64,000 bases of DNA from CAZSHB01 sp964606885 (GTDB lineage: Bacteria; Babelota; Babeliae; Babelales; CAIQNR01): NCBI GenBank assembly GCA_964606885.1, contig CAZSHB010000002.1, positions 1-64,000 on the forward strand. The letters are read 5' to 3'. Shown here piece after piece: positions 16,277 to 25,637 of this stretch (positions are counted from its first letter, which is position 1; the number at the start of each line of letters is the position of its first letter). Both the position numbers and the translations under genes were made by a program. A model generated the notes under the pieces. That model worked only from the letters and a program-made list of their open reading frames with translations. It made no database searches and had not been told where the DNA came from.

Positions 16277-17329
16277 GTGAAACTGACAGACGTAATAGAA
16301 GCTCTGGTAGAAGAGCGCGATATAAACCGAGACATTTTAGACCAAATAGTCTGTGAAGGTATGCTTGCTGCGTATGAGAAACGTTACCCTGATCTTTCAA
16401 TTCGGGTTAATCTCAATAAAAAAACGGGCGAGCTTGTGGTCGAAGTAGAAAAACAAGTCATTCAAACCGTTGATGATGAAGAAATTCAAATCTCAACCAG
16501 AAAAGCTGCAACGATAGATAAAGACGCTACAGTAGGCGACTGGTTGTGGGTTCCGTTCAGCGGTCCAATTGGTCGTATTGAAATCTTACGAGCAAAACAA
16601 GTTATCGCTCAAAAGATCCGTCAGATAGAAGCTGGCGCAGTTTACAACGAATTTAAAAATAGACAGGGCGAGATTCTTCAAGGTGTTATTCACAAACAAG
16701 AACGTGCTGGTGTTGTGGTTAAGATCCAGGAATATACTGCATTCTTACCGCACTCTTTAAGTATCCCTGAAGAAAAAATGATCGTAGGTCACCCTATTCG
16801 AGCATTGCTAAAAGAAGTTTTAGAGGTGCCTCGCAATGAAAACCAACTTATTTTAGACAGAGCATCAGCAGAATTTGTTGAACGTCTTTTTGAGTTAGAA
16901 ATTCCAGAAGTGTTTGAAAAACTTGTTGAAGTTAAAAAAGTTGTTCGTACAGCTGGTTATAAAGCAAAAGTAGCGGTTGTTTCTCGTGACACAAACATTG
17001 ATCCAGTGGGAACATGTGTAGGTGTTGGCGGAGTGCGTATAAAGCCGATTTTAAAAGAATTAAATAATGAAAAAATAGATATTGTTTTGTGGTCAGATTC
17101 CCTTGAAGATTTTGTTGCAAGTGCTTTAAAGCCTGCAGAAATCAATAGGGTTGAAATTGCAGATGATAGTGGTGTAGCTCGTGTATGGCTTGATGAAGAT
17201 CAGCGGTCGTTAGCTATTGGCAGAATGGGACAAAATATTCAACTAGCATCTCGTCTTGCGGGAGTGAATATTGAACTTGTTCAAAGCGATAAGGCTGAGC
17301 TTGAGCAGCAACTACGAGAGACGTTGTAA
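16277..17329 (+). CDS. nusA: Transcription termination/antitermination factor NusA
   Basis: NusA binds RNA polymerase and controls pausing, termination and antitermination. I chose the GTG at 16277 (AGGA nine bases upstream). This gives 351 residues beginning with the normal NusA N-terminal domain, whereas the ATG at 16205 adds 24 unrelated residues. Domain order: polymerase-binding domain (about 1-125), S1 domain (about 130-185, GVIHKQERAGVVVKI), then two KH domains with GTCVGVGGVRIK and AIGRMGQNIQLA. There is no C-terminal acidic repeat. infB follows after 12 bases, the classic nusA-infB order, but rimP upstream is missing and its place is taken by the origin region. Confidence 0.94.
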   Translation: MKLTDVIEALVEERDINRDILDQIVCEGMLAAYEKRYPDLSIRVNLNKKTGELVVEVEKQVIQTVDDEEIQISTRKAATIDKDATVGDWLWVPFSGPIGRIEILRAKQVIAQKIRQIEAGAVYNEFKNRQGEILQGVIHKQERAGVVVKIQEYTAFLPHSLSIPEEKMIVGHPIRALLKEVLEVPRNENQLILDRASAEFVERLFELEIPEVFEKLVEVKKVVRTAGYKAKVAVVSRDTNIDPVGTCVGVGGVRIKPILKELNNEKIDIVLWSDSLEDFVASALKPAEINRVEIADDSGVARVWLDEDQRSLAIGRMGQNIQLASRLAGVNIELVQSDKAELEQQLRETL

Positions 17330-17341
17330 AGGTAGAGTGTA

Positions 17342-19459
17342 GTGAGTATTCGTATCTATGAGTTTGCTAAAGAGCATGGTTTATCAAGCAAAGATGTCTT
17401 GGACTTTTTAAAAGCACATAATATTGAAGCTAAGAGTCACATGTCTTTGCTTTCTGAAGATACACACCGTTTATTAAGCGAAAAGCTTATAAAAAAACCT
17501 GAACAGGTCACCAAACAAACAAAGGAAGCGCCCTTAATGCAACAACCTGTTATTGATAAAAATAAAAAGGTGTCGACCAGTTCGCCACAACAAAAAACCG
17601 CTTTTTCGGGCCGTAGTTCGGGTACACAAATTCGCACTCAAAAAAATTACCAATCAAAAAATCAATCATCATTTGGCAAACCGACAGTTCACAAAAAACC
17701 TGAACCTGTCGTTGTTTCAAAAAAAGAATCGCCATTAATTTTACGACCATTAGTCGTTGGTGATCTTGCAGAAAAAATAGAAAAATCAGTTGTAGACGTC
17801 ATTGTGCATTTGCTTAAAAAAGGTGTTCCGTGCACAAAAAACCATATGCTTACTATTGAGCAGGTTGCTGATGTAGCACGTGAATTTGGTGTTGAAATAG
17901 TAAAACAGCAAGCTGCTGTTTCTGCTCAACCGCAAAAAATGGATGTTGGCAACGAAGATCACGGACAAAAACGTTTGCCAGTAGTGGTTGTTATGGGTCA
18001 CGTTGATCATGGTAAGACATCATTGCTCGATTATATCCGTAAAACACGTGTTGCTGCCCGTGAAAAAGGTGGAATCACCCAACACATTGGCGCATACGAA
18101 GCACAAACCTCTCATGGTAATATTATCTTTTTAGATACTCCTGGGCACGAAGCTTTCTCTAAGGTTCGTAAACGTGGTGCTGCTGTTGCAGATATCGCTG
18201 TGTTGGTTGTTGCAGCAGATGATGGTGTTATGCCTCAAACAGTTGAATCTATCAAAGCAATAAAAAATTCTGGTATTACCCCTGTGGTAGCCGTTAACAA
18301 GATGGATAAAGTTGATGCAACTCGCATGGAAACTATTCGTCGTCAATTGTCTCAATATGATATTACTCCAGAAGAATGGGGCGGGACAGTAGTGTTTGTT
18401 CCTGTGTCTGCAAAAACAGGCGCTGGTGTTGATAACTTGTTAGAGGTTATTGCGCTTCAAGCAGAAGTTCTTGAATTAAAAACAGTACGCGATGTGCCTG
18501 CTCAAGGCTATATTTTAGAATCTAAAATGCAAAAAGGCCGTGGTATTGTTGCTACATTGCTTTGTCGTCAAGGCGTACTTCATGTTGGTGATTTTATTCA
18601 TGCTGACGGTGCGTACGGTAAAGTAGTATCACTTGCTATGTCTGATGGCTCGTTACAATCAGAAGTTGAAGCGTCAATTCCTGCAGTTATGACAGGGTTT
18701 GAAAATATCCCATCAGTCGGCTCTTTCTTTAATGTAATTTCAGAAGTGGATTACAGAAAGAAACGTGCAGATAAAGAAGGGCGTACAACATTCTCTCAAG
18801 CCACACAACTTGCAAATGTTCACTCAAGCAGGGCTCGCGAAGAATTGGTAAATATCATCGTTAAAGCAGATACGCATTCTTCTTTAGAAGCGGTGCTTGA
18901 TGGTATAGAGAAAATTTCAAAAGATTCTCCAATTGCTTACTTTGTTGTGCAAAGTGGTATAGGCGATGTTATGGAAAGTGATGTTATGCTTGCTGAAAAC
19001 GCAGGTGCAGCAATTATCACGTTCAATTGTAAAACAAATCCAAGTGCAAGTGCTGAAATTCGTCGTTCGGGTATTGAAGTTAAAAACTTTGATATTATCT
19101 ACAAACTTTTTGAAGCCCTTGAAGCTGAAGCTTTATTAAAGCGCAAAGTGGAAATGGTAAGTAAAAAGATTGGCGAAGCAAACGTTCTTAAAGTGTTTAA
19201 CATTAAAAAACTTGGTGTTATTGCGGGTTGTTATGTGCGTGATGGTCGCTTCCTTGATAAAGCAAAAGTGTCTATCGTTCGCAATAAAAAACAGATCGCT
19301 ACAGGCAAAATTAAAAGCTTGCAACGTGATAAACATAGTGTAAAAGAAGTTCATACAGGCTTTGAGTGCGCATTTATGGTTGAAGGTTTTGAAGACTGGC
19401 AAGTAGATGACATAGTAGAATGTTTTATCGAAGTAGCAGCGCCACCTAAAAGCAAATAA
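17342..19459 (+). CDS. infB: Translation initiation factor IF-2
   Basis: IF-2 is the GTPase that brings initiator tRNA to the ribosome. The 705-residue protein starts at a GTG. An IF2-N helix domain (1-50) is followed by a basic low-complexity linker, a second IF2-N-like domain (about 135-195) and the G domain with GHVDHGKT (219-226), DTPGH (265-269), NKMD (319-322) and SAKTG. Domains II, III and IV (C-terminal initiator-tRNA binding) follow and are complete. It is shorter than E. coli IF-2 because the linker is reduced. It forms an operon with nusA and lies 34 bases before the next membrane transferase gene. Confidence 0.97.
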   Translation: MSIRIYEFAKEHGLSSKDVLDFLKAHNIEAKSHMSLLSEDTHRLLSEKLIKKPEQVTKQTKEAPLMQQPVIDKNKKVSTSSPQQKTAFSGRSSGTQIRTQKNYQSKNQSSFGKPTVHKKPEPVVVSKKESPLILRPLVVGDLAEKIEKSVVDVIVHLLKKGVPCTKNHMLTIEQVADVAREFGVEIVKQQAAVSAQPQKMDVGNEDHGQKRLPVVVVMGHVDHGKTSLLDYIRKTRVAAREKGGITQHIGAYEAQTSHGNIIFLDTPGHEAFSKVRKRGAAVADIAVLVVAADDGVMPQTVESIKAIKNSGITPVVAVNKMDKVDATRMETIRRQLSQYDITPEEWGGTVVFVPVSAKTGAGVDNLLEVIALQAEVLELKTVRDVPAQGYILESKMQKGRGIVATLLCRQGVLHVGDFIHADGAYGKVVSLAMSDGSLQSEVEASIPAVMTGFENIPSVGSFFNVISEVDYRKKRADKEGRTTFSQATQLANVHSSRAREELVNIIVKADTHSSLEAVLDGIEKISKDSPIAYFVVQSGIGDVMESDVMLAENAGAAIITFNCKTNPSASAEIRRSGIEVKNFDIIYKLFEALEAEALLKRKVEMVSKKIGEANVLKVFNIKKLGVIAGCYVRDGRFLDKAKVSIVRNKKQIATGKIKSLQRDKHSVKEVHTGFECAFMVEGFEDWQVDDIVECFIEVAAPPKSK

Positions 19460-19493
19460 CCAAAACTAACTGTAACTAAAAAAGGGAAGTACG

Positions 19494-20486
19494 GTGTGGC
19501 AATCAGCTTTTTTGGCAATCGGGATTTCGGGATTAGTTACTTTTTACGTTATTCCTCTTCTTTTAAAAGTTGCAGTTAAAATTGGTGCTATCGATACTCC
19601 TGATGGTAGAATAAAAGTACACACACAAGCAACGCCGTATCTTGGTGGTCTTGGTGTGTACATCGGGTTTATCACAGCTCTTGCCCTTACGTTTCCCTTT
19701 GTTAACAACTTCTTCTTGCTACTTGTTGGATGCACACTTCTTCTTTTTTTAGGTCTTATAGATGACCTTATTCCTCTTTCTCCCTTACAAAAAATACTTG
19801 GCCAATCGGTTGCTGTGGTTTGTTTTTTAAAAGCGGGGTTCTATTTAAAAGAGGGTCTTTTCCATCATATATGGGGTGTGCCAGTTTCTTTTTTTTGGAT
19901 GCTTGCTGTTATTAACGCTTTCAATTTAATAGATGTTATGGATGGCTTAACAACAACCATTACATTTTTTGCAACAATAAGTTTTATGGTTTATGCCTAC
20001 TTGTCTGGATCGCCTATAGTTTTTCTTTTATTGGCCTGTTTTTTAGGAACATTACCGGCATTTTTTTGGTACAATAAGCCGCGAGCTCGTTTATATCTGG
20101 GCGACTCAGGTGCTTTATTTATCGGTGGGTTTATGGCGACTATTCCGTTCTTATTGGAGTGGCGCTTGTATAGTCCTGTGGGTGTTCTTGCCCCATTTCT
20201 TATCTTAGCTATCCCATTACTAGAGGTTAGTTCTCTTATAGTCATACGGTCTTATTTACATATCCCATTCTATTTGGGTTCGCCTCATCATTTCTGTTTA
20301 TACCTAAAAAACAAAAATTGGTCCGTTTATCAGGTCTTATTGTTTACAGCATGTGTGGCGATAAGTCTTAGTTGTATAGCGCTGTTTGTTGCTTTGTATG
20401 AGGTACCTGTTGCGTGCATAGTACTTTCGGGTGTTGTTTTCTGCTTTTTCTGGGCAATAAGTATATTTACTTCGCTACTATTTTAA
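19494..20486 (+). CDS. Polyprenyl-phosphate GlcNAc/HexNAc-1-phosphate transferase (WecA/MraY superfamily)
   Basis: The enzyme attaches a sugar-1-phosphate to undecaprenyl phosphate at the inner membrane and so starts synthesis of a surface polysaccharide or O-antigen-like glycan. The GTG start follows AAAGGGAAG. The 330 residues contain about 10 membrane helices and the family motifs HTQATPYLGGLG, GLIDD, NAFNLIDVMDGL, YLGDSG and GSPHHF. The DD and NxxNxxDxxDG motifs hold magnesium. The HH motif fits the WecA/TagO branch (UDP-GlcNAc-type donors) better than MraY. The exact sugar cannot be told from sequence. It closes the nusA-infB transcript. Confidence 0.88.
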   Translation: MWQSAFLAIGISGLVTFYVIPLLLKVAVKIGAIDTPDGRIKVHTQATPYLGGLGVYIGFITALALTFPFVNNFFLLLVGCTLLLFLGLIDDLIPLSPLQKILGQSVAVVCFLKAGFYLKEGLFHHIWGVPVSFFWMLAVINAFNLIDVMDGLTTTITFFATISFMVYAYLSGSPIVFLLLACFLGTLPAFFWYNKPRARLYLGDSGALFIGGFMATIPFLLEWRLYSPVGVLAPFLILAIPLLEVSSLIVIRSYLHIPFYLGSPHHFCLYLKNKNWSVYQVLLFTACVAISLSCIALFVALYEVPVACIVLSGVVFCFFWAISIFTSLLF

Positions 20487-20752
20487 TTTTAAATGTTGCT
20501 TTTTTGTTTTTAGTGTTGCTTTTTGTGTGTAGCAGTTAATTGTGTTTATCCTTAAGCCTATTTGCGTTTGCGTTGCTTTTTTTTAACGTGGCGCTGTTTT
20601 GATAAAGTTTTATTTATCTACAGAATTGGTTGTGTTTTCTATGACTTCTTACGTAAAGCAAAAGTTATATTAAAACACTGCGTATTTTTATGAGAGGGAA
20701 AAACATGAGTTTCTGTGGTGTAACGGTTTCTTCTTAGCCGCTTTTTCCCTTC
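20487..20752. other. Intergenic region with a long imperfect hairpin, no gene seen
   Basis: The stretch is T-rich. Near its right end TGAGAGGGAAAAA (20691-20703) can pair with TTTTTCCCTTCTCA (20742-20755) with one bulged base, leaving a 38-base loop. A 10-codon open frame (20705-20737) preceded by GAGAGGG lies in the loop. No tRNA or known RNA family was recognised. The hairpin overlaps the nfo stop codon and could be a terminator between convergent genes or a small RNA. Confidence 0.4.
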
Positions 20753-21637
20753 TCATATTTTCATTAAGAATGTCTTTCGGGTTAGGGGGGACATTGTTTC
20801 TAGCAACGCCTTTATGTTTCTTTCGTCATCAGTCAACGATTCTTTAGGCGTCTCAAGTATTTTTGGGACATCAAAAAAACGTTCATCGTTCATTAAAAGC
20901 TCAAACGCTTTCATCGGAATTTTTCCCGTTTTAATATCTTCGTGTCTATCTACTTTAGAACCGAGCTCTTTTTTTGAATTATTTAGATGGATAGCTTTTA
21001 GGTGTGATAATCCTAGTTGTTTATCAAAAAGTTCCCAGAGGGCGTGATAATGTGTAGGGGTACTTAAGTCGTAGCCTGCAGCAAAAAGATGGCAGGTGTC
21101 TGCGCAAAATCCAACAGCATGTTTATGTGTGACGCCATGTCTAATGTGTGCCAACTGTTCAAAGGTTGACCCTATAGATGTTCCTTGTCCTGCCATAGTT
21201 TCTAGTAAAATAGTGACAGTAGTCTCTTTTTTTAGAACCTGATTAAGCCCCTGTATAATTTGTTCTTCGGCTTTTTCTTGGCTGTTTGAAACGGCAGAAC
21301 CTGGGTGAAGCACAAGATAAGGGATATCTAGCTGTGCACATCGGTCTACTTCTTCTTTAAGTGCAGCAACAGATTTGTGGTAGGTGTCTGTGCTTGCGGA
21401 AGCTAAGTTTATTAAGTAGCTAGCATGGCAAATAACAGGATCAATGCCCGTTTCTTTTTGGGTCTTTTTAAAAAGCGCTATTTCTTCTTTAGTGAACTGT
21501 TTTGCTCCCCACTGACGATTACTTTTAGTAAAGATTTGAATAGTTGTGCAGCCGATGGACGCACCCTCCAGGAGGGCTTTACTCAGGTCTCCGGCTATAG
21601 ACATGTGTGCGCCAAGGAGAACTTTTTTTTGTTTCAT
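20753..21637 (-). CDS. nfo: Endonuclease IV (AP endonuclease)
   Basis: The enzyme cuts DNA 5' to abasic sites, the step after glycosylases such as the two in this window. The ATG at 21637 is preceded by AAGGA and gives 294 residues, close to the normal 285. Extension to 21724 adds a non-conserved leader. The TIM-barrel metal-site motifs are all visible: GAHMS at the start, HASYLINLA, LVLHPGS, LLETMAGQG, GFCADTCHLFAAGYD, HLNNSKKELGSKVDRH, and ILETP near the end. The gene stands alone, convergent with the transferase and divergent from the barrel protein. Confidence 0.96.
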   Translation of the reverse strand: MKQKKVLLGAHMSIAGDLSKALLEGASIGCTTIQIFTKSNRQWGAKQFTKEEIALFKKTQKETGIDPVICHASYLINLASASTDTYHKSVAALKEEVDRCAQLDIPYLVLHPGSAVSNSQEKAEEQIIQGLNQVLKKETTVTILLETMAGQGTSIGSTFEQLAHIRHGVTHKHAVGFCADTCHLFAAGYDLSTPTHYHALWELFDKQLGLSHLKAIHLNNSKKELGSKVDRHEDIKTGKIPMKAFELLMNDERFFDVPKILETPKESLTDDERNIKALLETMSPLTRKTFLMKI

Positions 21638-21697
21638 AAGGGTCCTTGATAAGGGTTTTTCATGACTATAAGAAGTCTGGTGCAAAAGGTAAAGAAG

Positions 21698-21725
21698 TTG
21701 ACAAAAAAACCTCAATAAGTACAAT
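21698..21725 (+). promoter_or_regulatory. Sigma70-type promoter for the outer-membrane barrel gene
   Basis: A perfect TTGACA (21698-21703) is followed after 16 bases by TACAAT (21720-21725). The leader to the ATG at 21828 would be about 95 bases and contains a small hairpin (CTTTTACA/TGTAAAAAG around 21750). Confidence 0.7.
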
Positions 21726-21827
21726 CAAAGCCATTTCTCAGAAGAAAAAACTTTTACAAACAATGTAAAAAGCTTCTAGCAAATAAAATCCGACTACTTT
21801 AAAAATATCATACGCAGAGAAGGTGTT

Positions 21828-23732
21828 ATGAAAAGACGAATACCGTTTATTGTACTTATGGGATTATTCTTAATAATTACTCCTGTAAGAGCTAAAGATA
21901 AAATTCAGTGGACCTTTGGGGACACCGTGTTGAATTTTTCTGGTGCTCTTCAAACAGAATCTGGTTTTAACACTCGCACTTTTTTGTTAAATAAAAATAT
22001 CCCTTACGATAAAGGTTTTGTGGTAAAAACTAAGTTCGATATGACTTTTGATGTTGTTGATCCTTTAACAGAAATGAAGGTGACACTGCGTAATAAAGCA
22101 ACCTGGGGTAGCAATAAATCTGCAAGTACAAGCCTTGTGACACTTAATGATAATGGCGCTCTTGGGTTAAGCCATCGTCATGATATTGGCTCTCGTATTA
22201 TGTGGGTCAGAGAAGGCTGGATTAAAGTTATTCTGACTGATTTATTTGCTATGAAGTTACCTAAGCAAGAATTTACCATGGGGTCATTCTCCTTTACATT
22301 AGGCCGTGGTATTGCACTTGGCGATGCGTATGCAGTAAGTCCTGCATCACTTGGTTTCTTCCAAGATTTCTCTGTTGATCAATTTGCTTATGGGGCACTT
22401 GTTTCTGGCGGTATAGTGCCAAATATGTTTAGTTATGATGCGTATGTTGCGTTACTTGAAAATAAGAGTAATTCAATTTCAGAAACAGGCGCTCAAACAC
22501 AATATGCTGAATTTGGTAAAAAAAATGATCCATTCCGTGGGTTTGGTAAAATTAATTGGATATTGGCTGGTCGTTTAAATGCTGATCCAATAAAGAATGA
22601 AAAATATAAATTACACTTTGAAACCTACGCTTTATATAATAGCGCTCCGGAACAAACAATTGAGTTTACAGGGGATTCAAAAAGTAATCTTGGTACCATT
22701 GGTATGGCTATGGAGTTTGCTGCTCCTGCAGTAGAATTTGGTTTTGATTGTGCGGCAAACCGTGGACAACAAAGAGTCAAAGGTTGGGACCGAAACAGAA
22801 TTCAAAATATTAACCGTCAAGGTGTTTCAACCTATGTGTACAGTGATGTGTATACGGTAGATCCATCAGTTACTACAGTATCAGATGCGTATAAAGCAGT
22901 ATATGACACCTCAAATTCTGCAGAAGTATTGGCAGTTAATGAAGTGCCGCGCTCGTTAGAATTTAATGGTGCTGAGATTCCAGGAACTACTTTATATAAC
23001 GGACTAAGTCGTTTTAGAGCACCTTACACAAATAGATTTCAGGGCTATATGGCAGTTATGGATGCCGGTTTATGGCTACTCCCTAAACAAGTCATGATTT
23101 CTTTTGGTGGAGGTATTTCAAGTGGTGATGTGAATCCTAATGTTAATTTAACTGACCCATCTGATACAAGATCCGATATTGTTTATGAAGGTTTTATCCC
23201 AATTCAGGAAGTTTATACTGGTGATCGTATTAGAAGTACTTTTGTGCTCGGGGGTGGTGGTCTTAATAGATTGTTAGATACGCCAGATTCTGGTAATGGT
23301 ATTGCATCTATTGCAGATTCTTTCACTAACTTAATTTTTAACGGATGTAGTCTTCGGATTATTACTAAGTTCTGGGGTAAATCGGTTGTTATTCAGCCTA
23401 ATATTCTTTCTTATTATTCTGATTTCACCGGTAATAAGTTTGATATGGCGACAGGTAGAATAACTACTGAGCAAGCAAGTAATCACTTAGGTGTTGAATT
23501 TAACATGTTTAGTACCGTTACTTTTACAGACTCTTTAAAGTCTACTTTTGTATGGATTGTCTTTTTGCCTGGGCAGCAATATAGAGATATTAAGGGTAAA
23601 CCATTTACTGCTGATCAACGCCGAATTATTAACAAATATCTTGGCTCTGGAAATCCATTACCAGAAGATTTGCCGGTTTTAGGCTCAGATATAGTTTTTG
23701 GTGCCAGCTGGTTATTAGGTTATTCATTTTAA
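21828..23732 (+). CDS. Predicted outer-membrane beta-barrel (porin-like) protein
   Basis: The 634-residue protein has a signal peptide (MKRRIPFIVLMGLFLIITPVRA), an alternating hydrophobic/polar pattern typical of beta strands through most of its length, and a C-terminal phenylalanine (WLLGYSF) like the signal read by the BAM machinery. AGAAGG precedes the ATG, and the promoter upstream is the best in the window, which suits an abundant surface protein. It does not match a porin family that I can name. It could be a nutrient channel or an adhesin. A terminator directly follows the stop, so it is a single-gene unit. Confidence 0.75.
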   Translation: MKRRIPFIVLMGLFLIITPVRAKDKIQWTFGDTVLNFSGALQTESGFNTRTFLLNKNIPYDKGFVVKTKFDMTFDVVDPLTEMKVTLRNKATWGSNKSASTSLVTLNDNGALGLSHRHDIGSRIMWVREGWIKVILTDLFAMKLPKQEFTMGSFSFTLGRGIALGDAYAVSPASLGFFQDFSVDQFAYGALVSGGIVPNMFSYDAYVALLENKSNSISETGAQTQYAEFGKKNDPFRGFGKINWILAGRLNADPIKNEKYKLHFETYALYNSAPEQTIEFTGDSKSNLGTIGMAMEFAAPAVEFGFDCAANRGQQRVKGWDRNRIQNINRQGVSTYVYSDVYTVDPSVTTVSDAYKAVYDTSNSAEVLAVNEVPRSLEFNGAEIPGTTLYNGLSRFRAPYTNRFQGYMAVMDAGLWLLPKQVMISFGGGISSGDVNPNVNLTDPSDTRSDIVYEGFIPIQEVYTGDRIRSTFVLGGGGLNRLLDTPDSGNGIASIADSFTNLIFNGCSLRIITKFWGKSVVIQPNILSYYSDFTGNKFDMATGRITTEQASNHLGVEFNMFSTVTFTDSLKSTFVWIVFLPGQQYRDIKGKPFTADQRRIINKYLGSGNPLPEDLPVLGSDIVFGASWLLGYSF

Positions 23733-23760
23733 AAGAGGAGCTGAAAAGCCCTTCTTTTGT
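23731..23760 (+). terminator. Intrinsic terminator after the barrel protein gene
   Basis: AAAAGAGGAGCT (23731-23742) pairs with AGCCCTTCTTTT (23747-23758) around a GAAA tetraloop, with one wobble and one mismatch. A short T-run closes it. Confidence 0.65.
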
Positions 23761-23825
23761 TGTTACTAGTTTTTGTTACACTAAGAAGTACACACTAGTA
23801 CTTTATAGATAAAGGATTAAAAAAC

Positions 23826-25610
23826 ATGAATTCGTGGAAACGCACCTTAGAGTGTGGATTGGTAACAGATAAGATGCTCAACAAAGAGGTGACTCTTAAT
23901 GGATGGGTGGCTCGTCGTCGAGATCATGGCGGTCTTATTTTTATTGATTTACGCGATCGTAGCGGTATTGCTCAGATTGTTTTTAATCCTGACTTCTCTA
24001 AAGAAGCACATGATTCAGCGCATGCATTACGTTCTGAATTTGTTTTATCGATTACAGGTAAAGTTGTTCGCCGTTCAAAAGAAACGGTCAATGATAAACT
24101 TCCAACAGGTGGCTTTGAGATTCAAGTAACAACTCTTAGAATTTTAAATAGTTCAAAAACATTACCATTCCCTCTAGAAGAGTCAGAAACTATCGATGAA
24201 GAGTTGCGTTTGCGCTACCGTTATCTAGATTTACGCCGTCCAGCAATGCAGCGTAATTTGGGTTTAAGAAGTATGGTTCTTTTTTGCATGAGAGAATTCT
24301 TTTTACATAAAGGTTTTATTGAAATAGAAACACCATTATTGACTAAAAATACTCCAGAAGGTGCGCGTGAATTCTTAGTGCCGAGCCGCGTAACGCAGGG
24401 TGCTTTTTATGCATTGCCACAATCTCCACAGCTTTATAAACAGTTGCTTATGGCGGCTGGTTTAGAGCGTTATTTCCAGATCGCTCGTTGTTTTAGAGAC
24501 GAAGATTTGCGTGCAGATCGTCAACCAGAATTTACTCAACTTGATATTGAAATGTCGTTTATAGACGAAAGCGATATTAGAACGTTGATTGAGCAAATGG
24601 TTGCCCATATGTTTAAAAAACTTTTTGATATTGAAGTTAAACTGCCATTAGCGGCTATGACGTATGATGATGCGTTTGAATATTTTGGTAGCGATAAACC
24701 AGATTTACGCTTTGATTTAAAAATTCATAATGTGACCGGACTTTTTAAAGATACACAGTTATCTTTCTTGCAAGCGATTATTGCTAAGCAGGGTAAAGTG
24801 GGCGGTATCTGCATTAAAGATAAAAAATTCACTCGTTCTGAACTCGATACGCTTGTAGAAAAAACGCAAGAAATGGGCGGTAAAGGGTTGCTTTATGTTC
24901 GTTTTAACGAACAAGGTCAACTAGAATCTCCAGTAGCAAAATTTTTGCCAGAGAACTTCTTTGAACAAGCAAAAACAGTATTTCATGATCTAACAAAACA
25001 AGATACGTTGTTCTTTGTTGCAGGTCCGTATAAGCAAGCATGGGAAGTGCTTGGCAGATTACGCCTTCTACTTGCAAAAGATTTAGGTTTGATTGATCCA
25101 AACGTTTTAACATTCTCGTGGATTGTTGATTTCCCGTTATTTGAATATGACGAAGAATCAAAATCATGGGCATCAGTGCATCATCCGTTTACTTCTCCTA
25201 AAGGGAGTTGGGAAGGGGTTGATTTAGCAACTGTTAAAGCACGTGCATACGATTTAGTGTGTAACGGTATGGAGCTTGGCGGCGGATCAATTCGTATTCA
25301 TGACCGTGCGCATCAAGCAAAAGTATTTGAATTACTTGGTATCTCAAAAGAAGAGGCTGAGCAAAAGTTTGGATTCTTACTTGAAGCTTTAGAGTATGGT
25401 TTCCCTCCATTAGGCGGGATCGCTCTTGGTATCGATCGTCTTATTATGATTTTAGCTAAGGCGCAGTCGATCCGTGAAGTTATTGCCTTTCCAAAAACAC
25501 AGCGTGGCTATGATCCTATGATGCAAGCACCAACAACTGTTCCAGAAAAGAATCTAAAAGAGTATGGTATAGGTTTGCGTGTATCAAGCAAAAAAGGATC
25601 TCAGGAATAA
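23826..25610 (+). CDS. aspS: Aspartyl-tRNA synthetase
   Basis: The enzyme charges tRNA(Asp) with aspartate. Its 594 residues match the bacterial type. Domain order is an N-terminal OB-fold anticodon-binding domain (GWVARRRDHGGLIFIDLRDR), a class II catalytic core with motif 2 (CFRDEDLRADRQPEFTQLD, about residue 220), a bacterial GAD insertion in the middle, and motif 3 (GIALGIDR, about residue 533). AAAGGA precedes the ATG. With gatB present, the enzyme may be non-discriminating and also make Asp-tRNA(Asn), but this cannot be decided from sequence by eye. Confidence 0.97.
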   Translation: MNSWKRTLECGLVTDKMLNKEVTLNGWVARRRDHGGLIFIDLRDRSGIAQIVFNPDFSKEAHDSAHALRSEFVLSITGKVVRRSKETVNDKLPTGGFEIQVTTLRILNSSKTLPFPLEESETIDEELRLRYRYLDLRRPAMQRNLGLRSMVLFCMREFFLHKGFIEIETPLLTKNTPEGAREFLVPSRVTQGAFYALPQSPQLYKQLLMAAGLERYFQIARCFRDEDLRADRQPEFTQLDIEMSFIDESDIRTLIEQMVAHMFKKLFDIEVKLPLAAMTYDDAFEYFGSDKPDLRFDLKIHNVTGLFKDTQLSFLQAIIAKQGKVGGICIKDKKFTRSELDTLVEKTQEMGGKGLLYVRFNEQGQLESPVAKFLPENFFEQAKTVFHDLTKQDTLFFVAGPYKQAWEVLGRLRLLLAKDLGLIDPNVLTFSWIVDFPLFEYDEESKSWASVHHPFTSPKGSWEGVDLATVKARAYDLVCNGMELGGGSIRIHDRAHQAKVFELLGISKEEAEQKFGFLLEALEYGFPPLGGIALGIDRLIMILAKAQSIREVIAFPKTQRGYDPMMQAPTTVPEKNLKEYGIGLRVSSKKGSQE

Positions 25611-25637
25611 TATCCAACTTTAAAAAAGGGGTAGCTA

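Noticed and set aside
20705..20737. 10-codon leader peptide gene
   Set aside because: A ribosome-binding-like stretch precedes it, but no same-strand gene follows and it lies in a hairpin. It is kept only as an observation.
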